A program made the translations under genes and the position numbers. A stretch of DNA of 64,000 nucleotides, taken from positions 124,001 to 188,000 of the forward strand of contig CAMAQR010000001.1 in the NCBI GenBank assembly GCA_945860375.1. The letters are read 5' to 3'. The first letter of the stretch is position 1. Each line of letters opens with the position of its first letter. Below are positions 27,750 to 37,596 of the stretch, in pieces. This DNA is from Pseudorhodobacter antarcticus. GTDB lineage: Bacteria > Pseudomonadota > Alphaproteobacteria > Rhodobacterales > Rhodobacteraceae. Under the pieces are notes generated by a model. It did no database searches. It was not told where the DNA came from and worked only from the letters and a program-made list of their open reading frames with translations.

Positions 27750-28928
27750 ATGGCGTTTCCCAAACGGTTTTCGAACCTGCCGGAGTATGCGTTCCCGCGT
27801 TTGCGGACGCTTCTGGTCAGTCACGCCCCCGGCGGCGACCCCATTGCCATGACCATCGGCGAGCCTCGCCACGCCATGCCCGATTTCGTCGGCTCGGTTT
27901 TGGCCGAAAATATCAACGGCTTCGCGGTCTATCCCCCGAATGACGGCACCCCCGAACTGCTGACCGCAATCACCGGCTGGATCGCGCGCCGTTTTGGGCC
28001 AACCCTGACCGAAGACCAGATCATGGTCCTGAACGGCACCCGTGAGGGGCTTTACAACGCCTGCATCGCGCTGTGCCCGGAACAGAAAAACGGCCAAACC
28101 CCTGTGGTCTTGATGCCGAACCCCTTCTATCAGGTCTACGCCGTGGCCGCGCTGACCGTGGGCGCGGAACCGGTCTATGTGCCCGCTACCGCCGCCACCG
28201 GATTTCTGCCCGATTACACCGCCTTGCCCGCCGATGTGCTGGACCGCGTGACCATCGCCTACATCTGCTCGCCCGCCAATCCCCAAGGGGCCGTGGCCAA
28301 CCGCGCCTATTGGACCACCCTTCTGGCATTGGCCGAAAAGCACGATTTCACCATTTTCGCGGATGAGTGTTATTCCGAAATCTGGCGCACGGCGCCGCCT
28401 GTGGGCATCCTCGATGTGGCTGCCCAAACCGGCGCAAACCCCGAACGCGTGTTTGCCTTTCACTCGCTGTCCAAACGCTCCAACCTGCCCGGCCTGCGAT
28501 CTGGCTTTGTCGCGGGTGGCCGCATTGGCATCGCGCAGATGCGCAAACTGCGCAGCTTTGCCGGTGCGCCGCTGCCCTTGCCGATCCAGCGCGTTTCCGA
28601 ACGCGCATGGCAAGATGAGGCGCATGTGGAAGCCAGCCGCGCGCAATATCAGGACAAATTCCGCGTCGCCGATCAGATTTTCGCGGGCCTTCAGGGATTT
28701 ACGGTGCCGGAAGGTGGTTTCTTCCTGTGGCTTCCGGTCGACGACGGCGAAACCGCAGCTTTGAAACTGTGGCGCGAAACCGGCGTGCGGGTGTTGCCCG
28801 GCGCTTACCTTTCGCGGGACGTCGCCGGACAAAATCCCGGCAAAGCCTATATCAGGGTCGCACTCGTGGCCCCAATGCAAGAAATGCAGCACGGGCTGGT
28901 ACAGCTGCGTGACTGCCTCTACGGTTGA
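27750..28928 (+). CDS. dapC: Succinyldiaminopimelate aminotransferase-like class I/II transaminase
   Basis: A 392-residue PLP enzyme, fold type I. The PLP lysine is Lys242 in [15 protein letters not shown], with Asn-Pro in [17 protein letters not shown], and a C-terminal Arg in YIRVAL. The SKRSN context is typical of DapC, which transfers an amino group in the succinylase branch of lysine and diaminopimelate synthesis. The window also has dapE, the next step, at 53 kb, supporting use of this branch. The ftsK start lies ten bases after its stop. Related aminotransferases share this pattern, so the substrate is likely but not certain. Confidence 0.85.
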   Translation: MAFPKRFSNLPEYAFPRLRTLLVSHAPGGDPIAMTIGEPRHAMPDFVGSVLAENINGFAVYPPNDGTPELLTAITGWIARRFGPTLTEDQIMVLNGTREGLYNACIALCPEQKNGQTPVVLMPNPFYQVYAVAALTVGAEPVYVPATAATGFLPDYTALPADVLDRVTIAYICSPANPQGAVANRAYWTTLLALAEKHDFTIFADECYSEIWRTAPPVGILDVAAQTGANPERVFAFHSLSKRSNLPGLRSGFVAGGRIGIAQMRKLRSFAGAPLPLPIQRVSERAWQDEAHVEASRAQYQDKFRVADQIFAGLQGFTVPEGGFFLWLPVDDGETAALKLWRETGVRVLPGAYLSRDVAGQNPGKAYIRVALVAPMQEMQHGLVQLRDCLYG

Positions 28929-28938
28929 GGACAGGGTA

Positions 28939-31900
28939 ATGGCATCGTATCAGGCACGGCAACGCGATCCGCTTTTGGATCAGAACACCCAAGCGATGTT
29001 GGAAAAGCGCGGGCGCGAGTTGTTCGGCATCGCGCTGATCGTTCTGGGTCTGGCGTTTGTCGCCATGCTTTGGACCTATTCCCCCGAAGATCCCGGCTGG
29101 ATGGTGGCATCCGACAAACCCGTCGCCAACGCCTTGGGCAGCTTTGGTGCGGCACTGGCATCAACCCTGATCATCATCGGTGGCAAAGGGGTCTGGGGCA
29201 TTCCGCTGGTGCTGTTGGCATGGGGCGCGCGCTTTGTGGCACATCGTGGGGCCGAGCGCGCCTTGGGCCGCATGGTGTTCGCCGTGATCGCCGTGGCGCT
29301 GGCCTCTGTCTACGCCTCCACCCTTGCCCCCGCAGCAGACTGGGCCCACAGCTTCGGCTTGGGTGGCCTGTTCGGCGATACCGTGTTGGGGGCATTGCTG
29401 GGCCTCATCCCCGGCGGTGCCGCCTTCGGGTTGAAACTGCTGTCTCTGGCCGCCGGCGCTGCTTTGATCGTGACAATGCTGTTTGTCACCGGCTTTGATC
29501 TGACCGAAATCCGCAATTCCGCACGCTTTTTGATCACCAGCCTGATCTACAGCTACAACATCCTGATCGGGGCTGCAGGCAAAGGCGCGCAAGGCACCGC
29601 GCGCGCCGCCGCTGCCCTGCAGGAACGCCGCCGCTCTGCCGCAGCCGCCGCGCATCCCGAAGCCCATCACCGCGCCGCAGAACCCGAGCCGAAATCCGGC
29701 ATCCTGCGCCGCGCCACACCGCCCGTGGTAACCGAAGCCCCCACCGCTTGGGGCCAGCCGTCAAAAATGCGCGCCGACAGCCGCTATCCCGAACCGATGG
29801 CCGAGGCCCCGCATTACGCCCCCCCGCGCGAAAAAGTTGGCCTGCTGGCCCGGATGCCCGCGCTGATGCGCCGCGTCATGGAACCGGAACCGGAACTGAT
29901 CGAACCTTTGTTGTCCGACGCCGCCGATCACGCCGATATGCCCAGCGATGACCGCATCAAGGCCCGGATTTCCGACGTGATCCGCGCCCGCACCCGCACG
30001 CCCGCCGAGCAGCTGTCCCCCCTCGCCGCCGCCATCCAGCGGCGTGAACCGCCCTTGGCTCGCCCGCGCGGCCCGCAACCGCTGATCGCCGACATCTCCC
30101 GCCCCAGTCTGCGCGCCGAACCGCCGCTGATGGCCAACGCCTTTGCGGCCGCCCAAACCTTCACTTCGGCTTCGCCCGAGATGCCCAAAACCCTTCCCTA
30201 CACGCCGAAGGCCCCAAATGCCTTCGTCGACATGCCGAGTGACGGCACCGACTGGCCCACCGACCACACCGACGATGGTTTTGACCCCGACGATGGTTAC
30301 GAGCCGGACTACGACCCCACCCCCATCACCCCGCGCGTGGCTCTCATGGCCGACCGTCGCCCCTTGGTGCAGCAAGTCGTCAAAAAAACCGCAGCCCCCT
30401 CACGCCAGGCCATCAAGGAATCGCAGCCCCGCCTGCGCTTTGACGATCCGGCCCCGGCCTATGAACTGCCGCCCTTGGGCCTGCTGACCTCGCCCTCCAC
30501 CGTACAGCGCCACCAGCTTTCGGTGGAGTCGCTGGAGGAAAACGCCCGCATGCTGGAATCCGTTCTGGACGATTACGGCGTCAAGGGCGAGATCGTCTCG
30601 GTGCGCCCCGGCCCCGTCGTCACCATGTACGAACTCGAACCCGCCCCCGGCCTGAAAGCCAGCCGCGTCATCGGTCTGGCCGATGACATCGCGCGCAGCA
30701 TGTCCGCCCTGTCTGCCCGCGTGTCCACCGTTCCGGGCCGCACCGTGATCGGGATTGAACTGCCAAACGCCACCCGCGAAAAGGTGGTGCTGCGCGAAAT
30801 TCTGTCGGCCCGCGACTTTGGTGACAGCAACCTGCGCTTGCCTTTGGCCTTGGGCAAAGACATCGGCGGCGACCCGATCATCGCCAACTTGGCCAAAATG
30901 CCCCACCTTCTGATTGCCGGTACCACCGGTTCGGGCAAGTCCGTCGCCATCAACACCATGATCCTGTCGTTGCTGTACAAGCTGACACCAGAAGAATGCC
31001 GCCTGATCATGATCGACCCCAAGATGCTGGAACTGTCGGTTTATGACGGCATCCCGCATCTTTTGTCCCCCGTTGTCACCGACCCGAAAAAGGCCGTCGT
31101 CGCGCTGAAATGGGTCGTCGGCGAGATGGAGGAACGCTACAAGAAAATGTCCAAGCTGAACGTCCGCAACATCGACGGCTACAACGGCCGCGTGCGCGAA
31201 TCTTTGGCCAAGGGTGAGATGTTCAAGCGCACCATTCAGACCGGATTTGATGAGGACACCGGCGAACCCGTGTTTGAAACCGACGAATTCCAGCCCGCCA
31301 CCCTGCCCTATATCGTGGTGGTCGTGGACGAGATGGCCGACCTGATGATGGTCGCTGGCAAGGAAATTGAAGCCTGTATTCAACGCCTTGCCCAGATGGC
31401 CCGCGCATCGGGCATCCATCTGATCATGGCCACGCAGCGCCCTTCGGTGGACGTGATCACCGGCACCATCAAAGCCAACTTCCCGACCCGCATATCCTTT
31501 CAGGTCACGAGCAAAATCGACAGCCGCACGATCTTGGGCGAACAGGGTGCCGAGCAACTTCTGGGCATGGGCGATATGCTTTACATGGCAGGCGGCGGCA
31601 AAGTCAGCCGCATCCACGGCCCTTTCGTTTCGGATGAAGAGGTTGAGGAAGTCGTCAACCACCTGAAATCCTTTGGTCCACCCAAGTATATGTCCGGCGT
31701 TGTGGAGGGCCCCGAGGACGAAAACGCCACCGATATCGACGGCCTGTTGGGCCTTGGCTCCGACGGTCTGGACGACAGCCTGTATGATCAGGCCGTGGCC
31801 ATCGTGGCCAAGGACCGCAAATGCTCGACCTCGTATATTCAGCGCAAGCTTGGCATCGGCTACAACAAAGCCGCGAAACTGGTGGAGCAGATGGAGGAAC

Positions 31901-31962
31901 ATTCCGTCGTTACCCCCGCAAATCATGTTGGCAAGCGCGAAATCCTGATTGAAGAACGGTAG
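28939..31962 (+). CDS. ftsK: DNA translocase FtsK
   Basis: A 1007-residue division and chromosome-segregation motor. About four membrane helices lie in residues 30-210 (for example [18 protein letters not shown]), then a long low-complexity linker rich in Pro, Ala and acidic residues (about 220-510), then the RecA-like motor with Walker A GTTGSGKS (Lys667) and Walker [14 protein letters not shown], and a C-terminal winged-helix gamma domain ([18 protein letters not shown]) that reads KOPS sites. Length suits alphaproteobacterial FtsK with a short linker. ATG 28939 has a good AGG site; a GTG at 28909 inside dapC is also in frame. Co-transcription with dapC is likely. Confidence 0.96.
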   Translation: MASYQARQRDPLLDQNTQAMLEKRGRELFGIALIVLGLAFVAMLWTYSPEDPGWMVASDKPVANALGSFGAALASTLIIIGGKGVWGIPLVLLAWGARFVAHRGAERALGRMVFAVIAVALASVYASTLAPAADWAHSFGLGGLFGDTVLGALLGLIPGGAAFGLKLLSLAAGAALIVTMLFVTGFDLTEIRNSARFLITSLIYSYNILIGAAGKGAQGTARAAAALQERRRSAAAAAHPEAHHRAAEPEPKSGILRRATPPVVTEAPTAWGQPSKMRADSRYPEPMAEAPHYAPPREKVGLLARMPALMRRVMEPEPELIEPLLSDAADHADMPSDDRIKARISDVIRARTRTPAEQLSPLAAAIQRREPPLARPRGPQPLIADISRPSLRAEPPLMANAFAAAQTFTSASPEMPKTLPYTPKAPNAFVDMPSDGTDWPTDHTDDGFDPDDGYEPDYDPTPITPRVALMADRRPLVQQVVKKTAAPSRQAIKESQPRLRFDDPAPAYELPPLGLLTSPSTVQRHQLSVESLEENARMLESVLDDYGVKGEIVSVRPGPVVTMYELEPAPGLKASRVIGLADDIARSMSALSARVSTVPGRTVIGIELPNATREKVVLREILSARDFGDSNLRLPLALGKDIGGDPIIANLAKMPHLLIAGTTGSGKSVAINTMILSLLYKLTPEECRLIMIDPKMLELSVYDGIPHLLSPVVTDPKKAVVALKWVVGEMEERYKKMSKLNVRNIDGYNGRVRESLAKGEMFKRTIQTGFDEDTGEPVFETDEFQPATLPYIVVVVDEMADLMMVAGKEIEACIQRLAQMARASGIHLIMATQRPSVDVITGTIKANFPTRISFQVTSKIDSRTILGEQGAEQLLGMGDMLYMAGGGKVSRIHGPFVSDEEVEEVVNHLKSFGPPKYMSGVVEGPEDENATDIDGLLGLGSDGLDDSLYDQAVAIVAKDRKCSTSYIQRKLGIGYNKAAKLVEQMEEHSVVTPANHVGKREILIEER

Positions 31963-31980
31963 GGCGGGGGTGATTTCGCC

Positions 31981-32514
31981 TCACTCCCCCTCCCCCAGCC
32001 GCTCCAACGCCTCGGTCAATTCGCGCTCCATCCAGCGCAGGCGTGGCTCCATTCGGGCCAGTTCCACATCCATATCAACCACGTTCTGCCCCGCCGCCGC
32101 CCGCGCTTTGCGGCGCGCGTTCAAATCCATGTAGACTGCAGTTTCGGCCAGATACTCCTCGCCCAACAGCGGCTCGGGTTTCTCGCGCTCCGCCCCCTGC
32201 ACCACCCCCGCCAACCGCGCCAGCATGTAAGTGCGCAACACTTTGTTCATCCGCGTCAGATAGCCTTGGCCGGTGGCGCGAAAAAACCGCAACACGTCCT
32301 CATCCACCCGCATCGACAGCTTTTGTTTGGTCGGACAAAAAGGTTCAAAGGCGATGTCAGACCAGGCCTTGGGAATGCGGTCGCTGCCCTCCAGCCCCCA
32401 GCGCAGATCGACTTCCAGCCCGCGCAATTCGATTGCCAGATGATTGTAGTGGCTGCGCATCAACTCAAGTCGGCTTGGCGCGGGGCGGGTGGCGGGCGAA
32501 GTCAGGCGTTTCAT
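31981..32514 (-). CDS. BrnA/DUF4415-like protein with long C-terminal extension, no toxin partner
   Basis: A 177-residue protein. Residues about 64-100 (KQKLSMRVDEDVLRFFRATG, then GYLTRMNKVLRTYMLARL) match the ribbon-helix-helix DNA-binding domain of BrnA antitoxins. The N-terminal 60 residues and a C-terminal helical tail (about 110-177, charged, coiled-coil-like) are extra; BrnA proteins are usually about 80-100 residues. No BrnT-like toxin gene lies on either side: ftsK converges 18 bases away and lolA diverges. It may therefore be a stand-alone repressor. ATG 32514 follows a perfect AAGGAG site, so expression is probably good. Autoregulation at the divergent 210-base gap is plausible. Confidence 0.7.
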   Translation of the reverse strand: MKRLTSPATRPAPSRLELMRSHYNHLAIELRGLEVDLRWGLEGSDRIPKAWSDIAFEPFCPTKQKLSMRVDEDVLRFFRATGQGYLTRMNKVLRTYMLARLAGVVQGAEREKPEPLLGEEYLAETAVYMDLNARRKARAAAGQNVVDMDVELARMEPRLRWMERELTEALERLGEGE

Positions 32515-32724
32515 GGCATCTCCTTTGCGCCAATCTGCCCGATGGGTGTTAACGGCGCTGAAATGCGCCGCGCGCCGCGTAGGGACGCAAAAAGGACGGG
32601 TGCGGGACGGGCGCCTCACGGCTGCGGGACGCTTGATTTCCCCCACATTTCCTTCTCGGCACCTCTCCGCCAAGTGAACACCTTGGGGGATGCAGTGCCC
32701 GGTTTGATCCCCTATATTGAAGGC

Positions 32725-33324
32725 ATGAAACCGCTTCGCATCCTGCTTGCCCCGCTCGTCCTGATCGCCTTCGCCCTGCCCGCGATGGCCGACAAGATCC
32801 CGTTGAAACAGCTGTCGCAATACCTCAACGGCCTGTCGACGGCCGAAACGGATTTCACCCAGGTGAACGCCGATGGCTCCATCGCCACGGGCAAATTATA
32901 CATCAAACGTCCCGGTCGCGTGCGGTTCGAATACGCGCCACCAGACAAGTCGCTGGTGCTGGCCTCCGGCGGCCAAGTGGCTATTTTTGATGCAAAATCC
33001 AACCAGCCGCCCGAGCAATACCCGCTGAAACGCACGCCATTGAACCTGATTTTGACCGCGAATGTCGACCTTGGCCGCGACAGGATGGTCGTGGCGCATC
33101 TGGAAGAGAAAAACACCACCCGCGTGCGCGCGCAAGACCCCGAAAATCCGGGATATGGCGCGATTGACCTGATCTTCACCGCCGATCCGGTCGTGTTGCG
33201 GCAATGGGTGATCATGGACGATCTGGGTCAGGAAACCACTGTTATCCTTGGAGAATTGAAAAAGGGCGGCAGCTATCCGCCCTCACTTTTCAGCATCTCG
33301 GTCGAAACTGACAAGCGCAACTAG
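32725..33324 (+). CDS. lolA: Outer-membrane lipoprotein carrier protein LolA
   Basis: A 199-residue periplasmic chaperone that carries lipoproteins from LolCDE to the outer membrane. A Sec signal peptide covers residues 1-22 (hydrophobic LLAPLVLIAFALPAMA, cleavage before Asp23). The mature part has the LolA-like beta pattern: TDFTQVNADGS, GKLYIKRPGRVRFEY, LVLASGGQVAIFD and YPLKRTPLNLIL. ATG 32725 is chosen for the signal peptide; the long open frame upstream is not coding. It follows ftsK in many Rhodobacterales, here with the BrnA-like gene inserted. It abuts the next gene tail to tail. Confidence 0.92.
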   Translation: MKPLRILLAPLVLIAFALPAMADKIPLKQLSQYLNGLSTAETDFTQVNADGSIATGKLYIKRPGRVRFEYAPPDKSLVLASGGQVAIFDAKSNQPPEQYPLKRTPLNLILTANVDLGRDRMVVAHLEEKNTTRVRAQDPENPGYGAIDLIFTADPVVLRQWVIMDDLGQETTVILGELKKGGSYPPSLFSISVETDKRN

Positions 33325-33903
33325 TCACCGACAGCGCTGCAACTGTTCCGCATACATGTTTGACCGCGCCCCGATCACCGCCGCCACTTCGACCAGCCAT
33401 GGCTTGCCCAGATAGCTTTGGCTTGCAAAACCGGTACGCCCTTCATGATAGGCCAGGTACTGCGCCTCGGCATCCCCGCGCGAAATCCCAAGCTTTTCAG
33501 TGCTTTGGTTCATGTACCAGCCCATGAAATCGGTGGCGTCCTGAATGCGGTCGCGCTTGGCATTGCCTCGGCGCTGATCCTTTTGGTATTCTTTCCAAGT
33601 GCCATCCAGCGCCTGACTGTAGCCATAGGCCGACGATTGCCGCCCCATCGGAATGACCCCCAGCGCATATTGATGCGGGGTGCGCGCATTGCCGATAAAC
33701 TTGGATTCCTGATAGATTGCAGCCATTTGCACGTGAACGGGGATGCCCCATTTGCGTTCGGCGGCCCGCATCGCCTTCCAATAGGTCGGCCGCTGCGCCA
33801 AGATGGCACAGGCATCGTCCAGTTGACGTGGCGCCGAAAAGTTGCCCCCCCCGCAAGACGCGAGAGCCAGCAGCAATATCGACGCACGGAGAAGTCTGCT
33901 CAT
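33325..33903 (-). CDS. Lytic-transglycosylase-like (SLT fold) lipoprotein
   Basis: A 192-residue exported protein. Residues 1-17 form a lipoprotein signal with lipobox LASC (Cys17). The mature region looks like a lysozyme-fold transglycosylase: AAIYQESKFIGNAR with catalytic Glu66, then SSAYGYSQALDGTW and NQSTEKLGISRGD...YLAYHEG. It would cut glycan strands of peptidoglycan from an outer or inner membrane anchor. It lies convergent to lolA with no gap between stops; being a lipoprotein beside the lipoprotein carrier gene is probably coincidence. Confidence 0.82.
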   Translation of the reverse strand: MSRLLRASILLLALASCGGGNFSAPRQLDDACAILAQRPTYWKAMRAAERKWGIPVHVQMAAIYQESKFIGNARTPHQYALGVIPMGRQSSAYGYSQALDGTWKEYQKDQRRGNAKRDRIQDATDFMGWYMNQSTEKLGISRGDAEAQYLAYHEGRTGFASQSYLGKPWLVEVAAVIGARSNMYAEQLQRCR

Positions 33904-34118
33904 TTGCCCCTCGCGCTTTATTTTGCGCTGACGATAGGGGAAAACGCCTCAAAGGGGAATGGCTATGCCACGAAATCCACATCAGAATTCCGCGAGGTCG
34001 CCCAATTTCACACGCCGCACTATGCGAGTCAGGGCCACAGACTGTTTCCCCCACGAACAGCCTGCGGAATGGACAGCGGCAACGCAACGGATTAATGACG
34101 TGTCAGGGGGACTGTCTG

Positions 34119-34445
34119 ATGTTGAAGACCGCAGCCAAATATCACATCGGGCAGGTGCTGCGCCATCGCAAGCACCCGTTTCGTGGCGTTGTCTTTGACG
34201 TGGATGCGATGTTTGCCAACACCGAGGAATGGTATTACGCCATCCCCGAAGACAGCCGCCCGTCGCGCAACCAGCCCTTTTATCATTTATTGGCCGAAAA
34301 TGACCAAAGTCATTATGTGGCCTATGTTTCCGAGCAAAACCTTGTGCCTGATGAAACCGGCGAGCCGGTCAGCCATCCCGACCTGCCTGACCTGTTCGGT
34401 GACTTTGCAGACGGGCGCTATCCGCTGCAGTTTCAGATGAACTAG
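34119..34445 (+). CDS. hspQ: Heat-shock protein HspQ
   Basis: A 108-residue hemimethylated-DNA-binding-family protein: AKYHIGQVLRHRKHPFRGVV at the start, DVDAMFANTEEWY, then QPFYHLLAENDQSHYVAYVS and EQNLVPDETGEPV. This matches HspQ/YccV, which in enterobacteria helps Lon degrade substrates and is induced by heat. ATG 34119 is chosen because the open frame upstream overlaps the divergent lipoprotein gene and is not protein-like. The 215-base gap before it should hold the promoter. Confidence 0.92.
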   Translation: MLKTAAKYHIGQVLRHRKHPFRGVVFDVDAMFANTEEWYYAIPEDSRPSRNQPFYHLLAENDQSHYVAYVSEQNLVPDETGEPVSHPDLPDLFGDFADGRYPLQFQMN

Positions 34446-34527
34446 GCAGATATTTCCGCAGCGCTTACCAATCAGTAACACCTTGGCCCTAGCCTGTCCC
34501 CAATGTGACACACAGGAGGGTTGGCTG

Positions 34528-34863
34528 ATGGAACTTTTGGCCGAACAGCACGGAGAGATTTTGGTGGTCCGCGCCATGCAAGACCGCATGGACGCCGCCG
34601 GGGCCATTCAGTTCAAGGACAAGATGCGCGAACTGACCCAAAGCCCCGCGCCGCGCGTGGTGCTGGACATGTCTCGGGTGGCTTTTCTGGACAGCAGCGG
34701 TTTGGGCGCGGTGGTGGCGGTGCTCAAGGCGCTGGGGCCGGACCGCAAGCTGGAACTGTCGGGGCTGACCGCGACGGTGCAAAAAGTGTTTCGCCTGACC
34801 CGGATGGACAGCGTGTTCACCATTCATGATCAGGTGCCCGATGGGCTGCGCCATGCGGGATAA
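34528..34863 (+). CDS. STAS-domain anti-sigma factor antagonist (RsbV/SpoIIAA-like)
   Basis: A 111-residue STAS protein. The phosphoacceptor loop VAFLDSSGLGAVVA holds Ser56 and Ser57; in this family one of these is phosphorylated by the partner kinase. ATG 34528 follows AGGAGG. In partner switching the unphosphorylated form binds the anti-sigma kinase and frees its client. The kinase is encoded directly downstream. No sigma factor or PP2C phosphatase is seen next to the pair. Confidence 0.9.
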   Translation: MELLAEQHGEILVVRAMQDRMDAAGAIQFKDKMRELTQSPAPRVVLDMSRVAFLDSSGLGAVVAVLKALGPDRKLELSGLTATVQKVFRLTRMDSVFTIHDQVPDGLRHAG

Positions 34864-34870
34864 TGTCGTC

Positions 34871-35320
34871 ATGGCAAACCCGTACGATCCCGATATCAGC
34901 ACCCAAGTCACCATTCCCGGTGATTCCTTTGCGGTGCGTGAGGGGCTGAAAGCCCTGTTTGACACCATCGTGCTGCGCAACTTGCCCGAAGATGGCCGTG
35001 GCACTGCCGAAATCGTTCTCGCAGAGGCGTTGAACAACATCGTCGAACATGCCTATGCCAACCATCCCGGCGACATCGAAATCACCCTACATCTGCGCCC
35101 GCATGAACTGATTTGCCGGATCACCGACACTGGCCTGCCGATGCCGGATGACCAGTTGCCCGAGGGCAAACTGGCCGCAATCACCCCGGATGGCGAATTG
35201 CCTGAAGGCGGTTTTGGCTGGTTTTTGATTCGCTCATTGTCGCAGGATTTGCACTATCGTCGCGAAGGCGGAAGAAATCTGCTCAGCTTTCGACTGGAAA
35301 CCGGTCAATCACCGCATTAA
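34871..35320 (+). CDS. RsbW/SpoIIAB-like anti-sigma serine kinase (GHKL ATPase)
   Basis: A 149-residue single-domain GHKL ATP-binding protein. The N box is EIVLAEALNNIVEHAY, the G1-type box is ITDTGLPMP, and the G2-type region is GGFGWFLIRSL. It should phosphorylate the STAS protein encoded seven bases upstream and sequester an unknown target. There is no membrane segment. ATG 34871 is preferred; ATG 34853 would overlap the STAS gene and add six residues. In Rhodobacterales such pairs act in general stress or biofilm signalling, but the target here is unknown. Confidence 0.88.
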   Translation: MANPYDPDISTQVTIPGDSFAVREGLKALFDTIVLRNLPEDGRGTAEIVLAEALNNIVEHAYANHPGDIEITLHLRPHELICRITDTGLPMPDDQLPEGKLAAITPDGELPEGGFGWFLIRSLSQDLHYRREGGRNLLSFRLETGQSPH

Positions 35321-35534
35321 TCGCGGATTGTCGCGCATTCCGGGGAACTGACACCAAATGGTCAAAGTTTCCCCCTGAAATTGCCCACGGCAGAACCTAG
35401 CATGTGGGCTGTAGCTGCACAAAGCTTCCCTCGGTGCTGCGGATAACAGCCCCCACCCAATCTGTGGCGCCGAGGCACCTCCTCCGCTTGGAATCCCGGC
35501 AATGCTCCCCTAGTGTGAACCAAAGGGGACCAAT

Positions 35535-37106
35535 ATGCGCGATTTCCAAAAGCCCGGACGATCAGCTGTTTACGCCAGCAACGGCATCTGTGCCACGTCA
35601 CACCCACTTGCCGCGAAAGTGGCAATCGAAACGCTGGAGGCGGGTGGCAACGCCGTGGATGCGGCGATTGCCGGAGCCGTCCTTTTGGGCTTGTGTGAGC
35701 CGCAAATGACCGGGCTCGGCGGTGATTGCTTTGTGCTGATCAAACCCGCAGGGCAGGACAGGGTGCTGGCGCTGAACGGCTCGGGGCGCGCGCCTGCGGG
35801 CCTGTCCGCTGACATCCTGCAAACCAAAGGCCTGTCCGCAGTGCCGCTGCGCGGGATAGAGGCGGTCACGCTGCCGGGTGCCGTCGATGCGTTTTGCAGG
35901 TTGTCGAATGACTGGGGGAAACTGGGACTGGACCGCTGCCTCGCTCCCGCAATCCGCTATGCCGATGAAGGTATTCCTGTCGCCCCGCGCGTCGCCCAGG
36001 ATTGGGCGGAGGATGCGTTTTGTCTGACGGGTGAGGCCCGCCGCCATTACCTTTTCAACGATGAACCGCCGAAAACCGGGCAGGTTTTCCGCGCGCCCGG
36101 TCAAGCCGAAGTGCTGCGCCGAATCGCACGCGATGGCCGGTCAGGGTTCTACAGCGGTGAGGTTGCCGAAGACATGGCGGCTTCGCTGAATGCGCTTGGC
36201 GGCACCCACACTTTGGAAGATTTTGCATCAGTTTCAAGTGATTATACCTCGCCTGTTTCTGGTGCCTATCACGGGATTGACCTGATCGAGCATCCGCCGA
36301 ACGGTCAGGGTGCGACGGCCATCCTGCTGCTGAACATCCTGTCGCATTTCGATCTGGCCGCGATGGACCCTCTTGGCACCCTGCGCGCCCATATCGAGGC
36401 CGAGGCGTCAAAGCTGGCCTATGACGCCCGCGACCGCTTTGTCGCACAGACTGCGCCCCGGCTGGACCATATGCTTTCCCTTGATACCGCGGCAAAACTG
36501 GCTGCATTGATCGACCCCAAGCGCGCGATGCAAACCGCTGCCCCGCTGACCGAGGCTGTGCACAAGGACACGGTCTACATCACCGTCGTGGACCGCGACC
36601 GCATGGCGGTTTCGTTGATTTACTCCCTCTTCTGGGGCTTCGGCACCGGAATGGCATCTGACAAGTTCGGCATCTTGTTTCAAAACCGCGGTGCCGGCTT
36701 CTGCCTGGAACCCGGCCACCCGAATGAGGCCGCAGGCGGCAAAAGACCGATGCACACGATCATTCCGGGCATGCTGGCGAAAAATGGTAAGGTTATCATG
36801 CCATTCGGCGTAATGGGCGGGGCGTTTCAGCCCTGCGGTCACGCGCGTTTTGTCACCAATATGGTCGATTTTGGCATGGATGCGCAGACTGCGATCGACG
36901 CGCCACGCTGCTTTTCCGGGGTTGATGGCATGATGATGGAAACCGGCTATGCGGCCCAAGTGCGCGCAGACTTGGCCGCCATGGGACATCAGGTCGAGCT
37001 ATCGCCTGAGCCGATTGGCGGCGCACAGTCGATTTCCATCGAAGACAGCGGTATCCTGATTGGCGCATCAGATCCGCGCAAAGATGGCTGCGCATTGGGG
37101 TACTGA
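35535..37106 (+). CDS. Gamma-glutamyltransferase family protein
   Basis: A 523-residue Ntn-hydrolase that would mature by self-cleavage before Thr346 (HKDTVYITVVD). Family signatures: GGNAVDAAIAGAVLLGLCEPQMTGLGGD at about residues 36-63 and PMHTIIPGM. The residue after the catalytic Thr is Val where standard enzymes have Thr or Ser (DTTH type), so activity on glutathione may differ. No signal peptide is seen, which suggests a cytoplasmic enzyme of the YwrD type rather than periplasmic Ggt. Strong AAAGGGGA ribosome site. The following sulfoxide reductase gene starts one base after its stop. Confidence 0.88.
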   Translation: MRDFQKPGRSAVYASNGICATSHPLAAKVAIETLEAGGNAVDAAIAGAVLLGLCEPQMTGLGGDCFVLIKPAGQDRVLALNGSGRAPAGLSADILQTKGLSAVPLRGIEAVTLPGAVDAFCRLSNDWGKLGLDRCLAPAIRYADEGIPVAPRVAQDWAEDAFCLTGEARRHYLFNDEPPKTGQVFRAPGQAEVLRRIARDGRSGFYSGEVAEDMAASLNALGGTHTLEDFASVSSDYTSPVSGAYHGIDLIEHPPNGQGATAILLLNILSHFDLAAMDPLGTLRAHIEAEASKLAYDARDRFVAQTAPRLDHMLSLDTAAKLAALIDPKRAMQTAAPLTEAVHKDTVYITVVDRDRMAVSLIYSLFWGFGTGMASDKFGILFQNRGAGFCLEPGHPNEAAGGKRPMHTIIPGMLAKNGKVIMPFGVMGGAFQPCGHARFVTNMVDFGMDAQTAIDAPRCFSGVDGMMMETGYAAQVRADLAAMGHQVELSPEPIGGAQSISIEDSGILIGASDPRKDGCALGY

Positions 37107-37107
37107 C

Positions 37108-37554
37108 ATGCAAGACATCACGAACGCGATCCGCGCCCTGACCCATGGCGAGACGGACACGGTGGCCCTGATGGCCACGGTTGTTTGCGAAATCCATCAT
37201 GCACATCCTTTTGCGGATTGGACCGGATTTTACCGCGTGACCGCACCCAACCTGTTGAAAATAGGTCCCTATCAAGGTGGCCACGGCTGTTTGGTTATCC
37301 CGTTTTCGCGCGGCGTTTGCGGGGCTTGCGCGCGCACGGGTCAGGTCCAGAACGTGCCGGACGTCGACGCTTTCCCAGATCATATCGCCTGCGCCTCCAG
37401 CACCCGGTCTGAACTGGTGTTGCCGGTCCGTAACGCTGCGGGCACCTTGCTGGGCGTGCTGGACATCGACAGCAACACCGCCGCCGCCTTTACCCAAGCC
37501 GATGAGGATTGGCTGGTGCCCCTTTTGGCCGAGGTCTTTCACGACGCGCGTTGA
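37108..37554 (+). CDS. msrC: Free methionine-(R)-sulfoxide reductase (GAF domain)
   Basis: A 148-residue GAF-domain protein that reduces free methionine-R-sulfoxide. The three catalytic or resolving cysteines are Cys61, Cys71 and Cys95 in GHGCLVIPFSRGVCG and DHIACASS; the spacing (10 and 24) equals that of E. coli MsrC Cys84, Cys94 and Cys118. The C-terminal LLGVLDIDSN is also typical. ATG 37108 comes one base after the stop of the gamma-glutamyltransferase-like gene, so the two are coupled; both act on thiol or sulfur metabolites. Confidence 0.92.
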   Translation: MQDITNAIRALTHGETDTVALMATVVCEIHHAHPFADWTGFYRVTAPNLLKIGPYQGGHGCLVIPFSRGVCGACARTGQVQNVPDVDAFPDHIACASSTRSELVLPVRNAAGTLLGVLDIDSNTAAAFTQADEDWLVPLLAEVFHDAR

Positions 37555-37596
37555 ACCCGGCTTGAACTTGGCACGGGGCGCAAGCACTCTGCGGCC

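Noticed and set aside
26469..28892. An 807-codon minus-strand open frame opposite the amidase and dapC
   Set aside because: The plus strand carries complete catalytic motifs of two enzymes; the antisense product is low-complexity Gly, Gln and Arg.
30400..31926. A 508-codon minus-strand open frame opposite the ftsK motor domain
   Set aside because: Antisense shadow of a strongly conserved gene.
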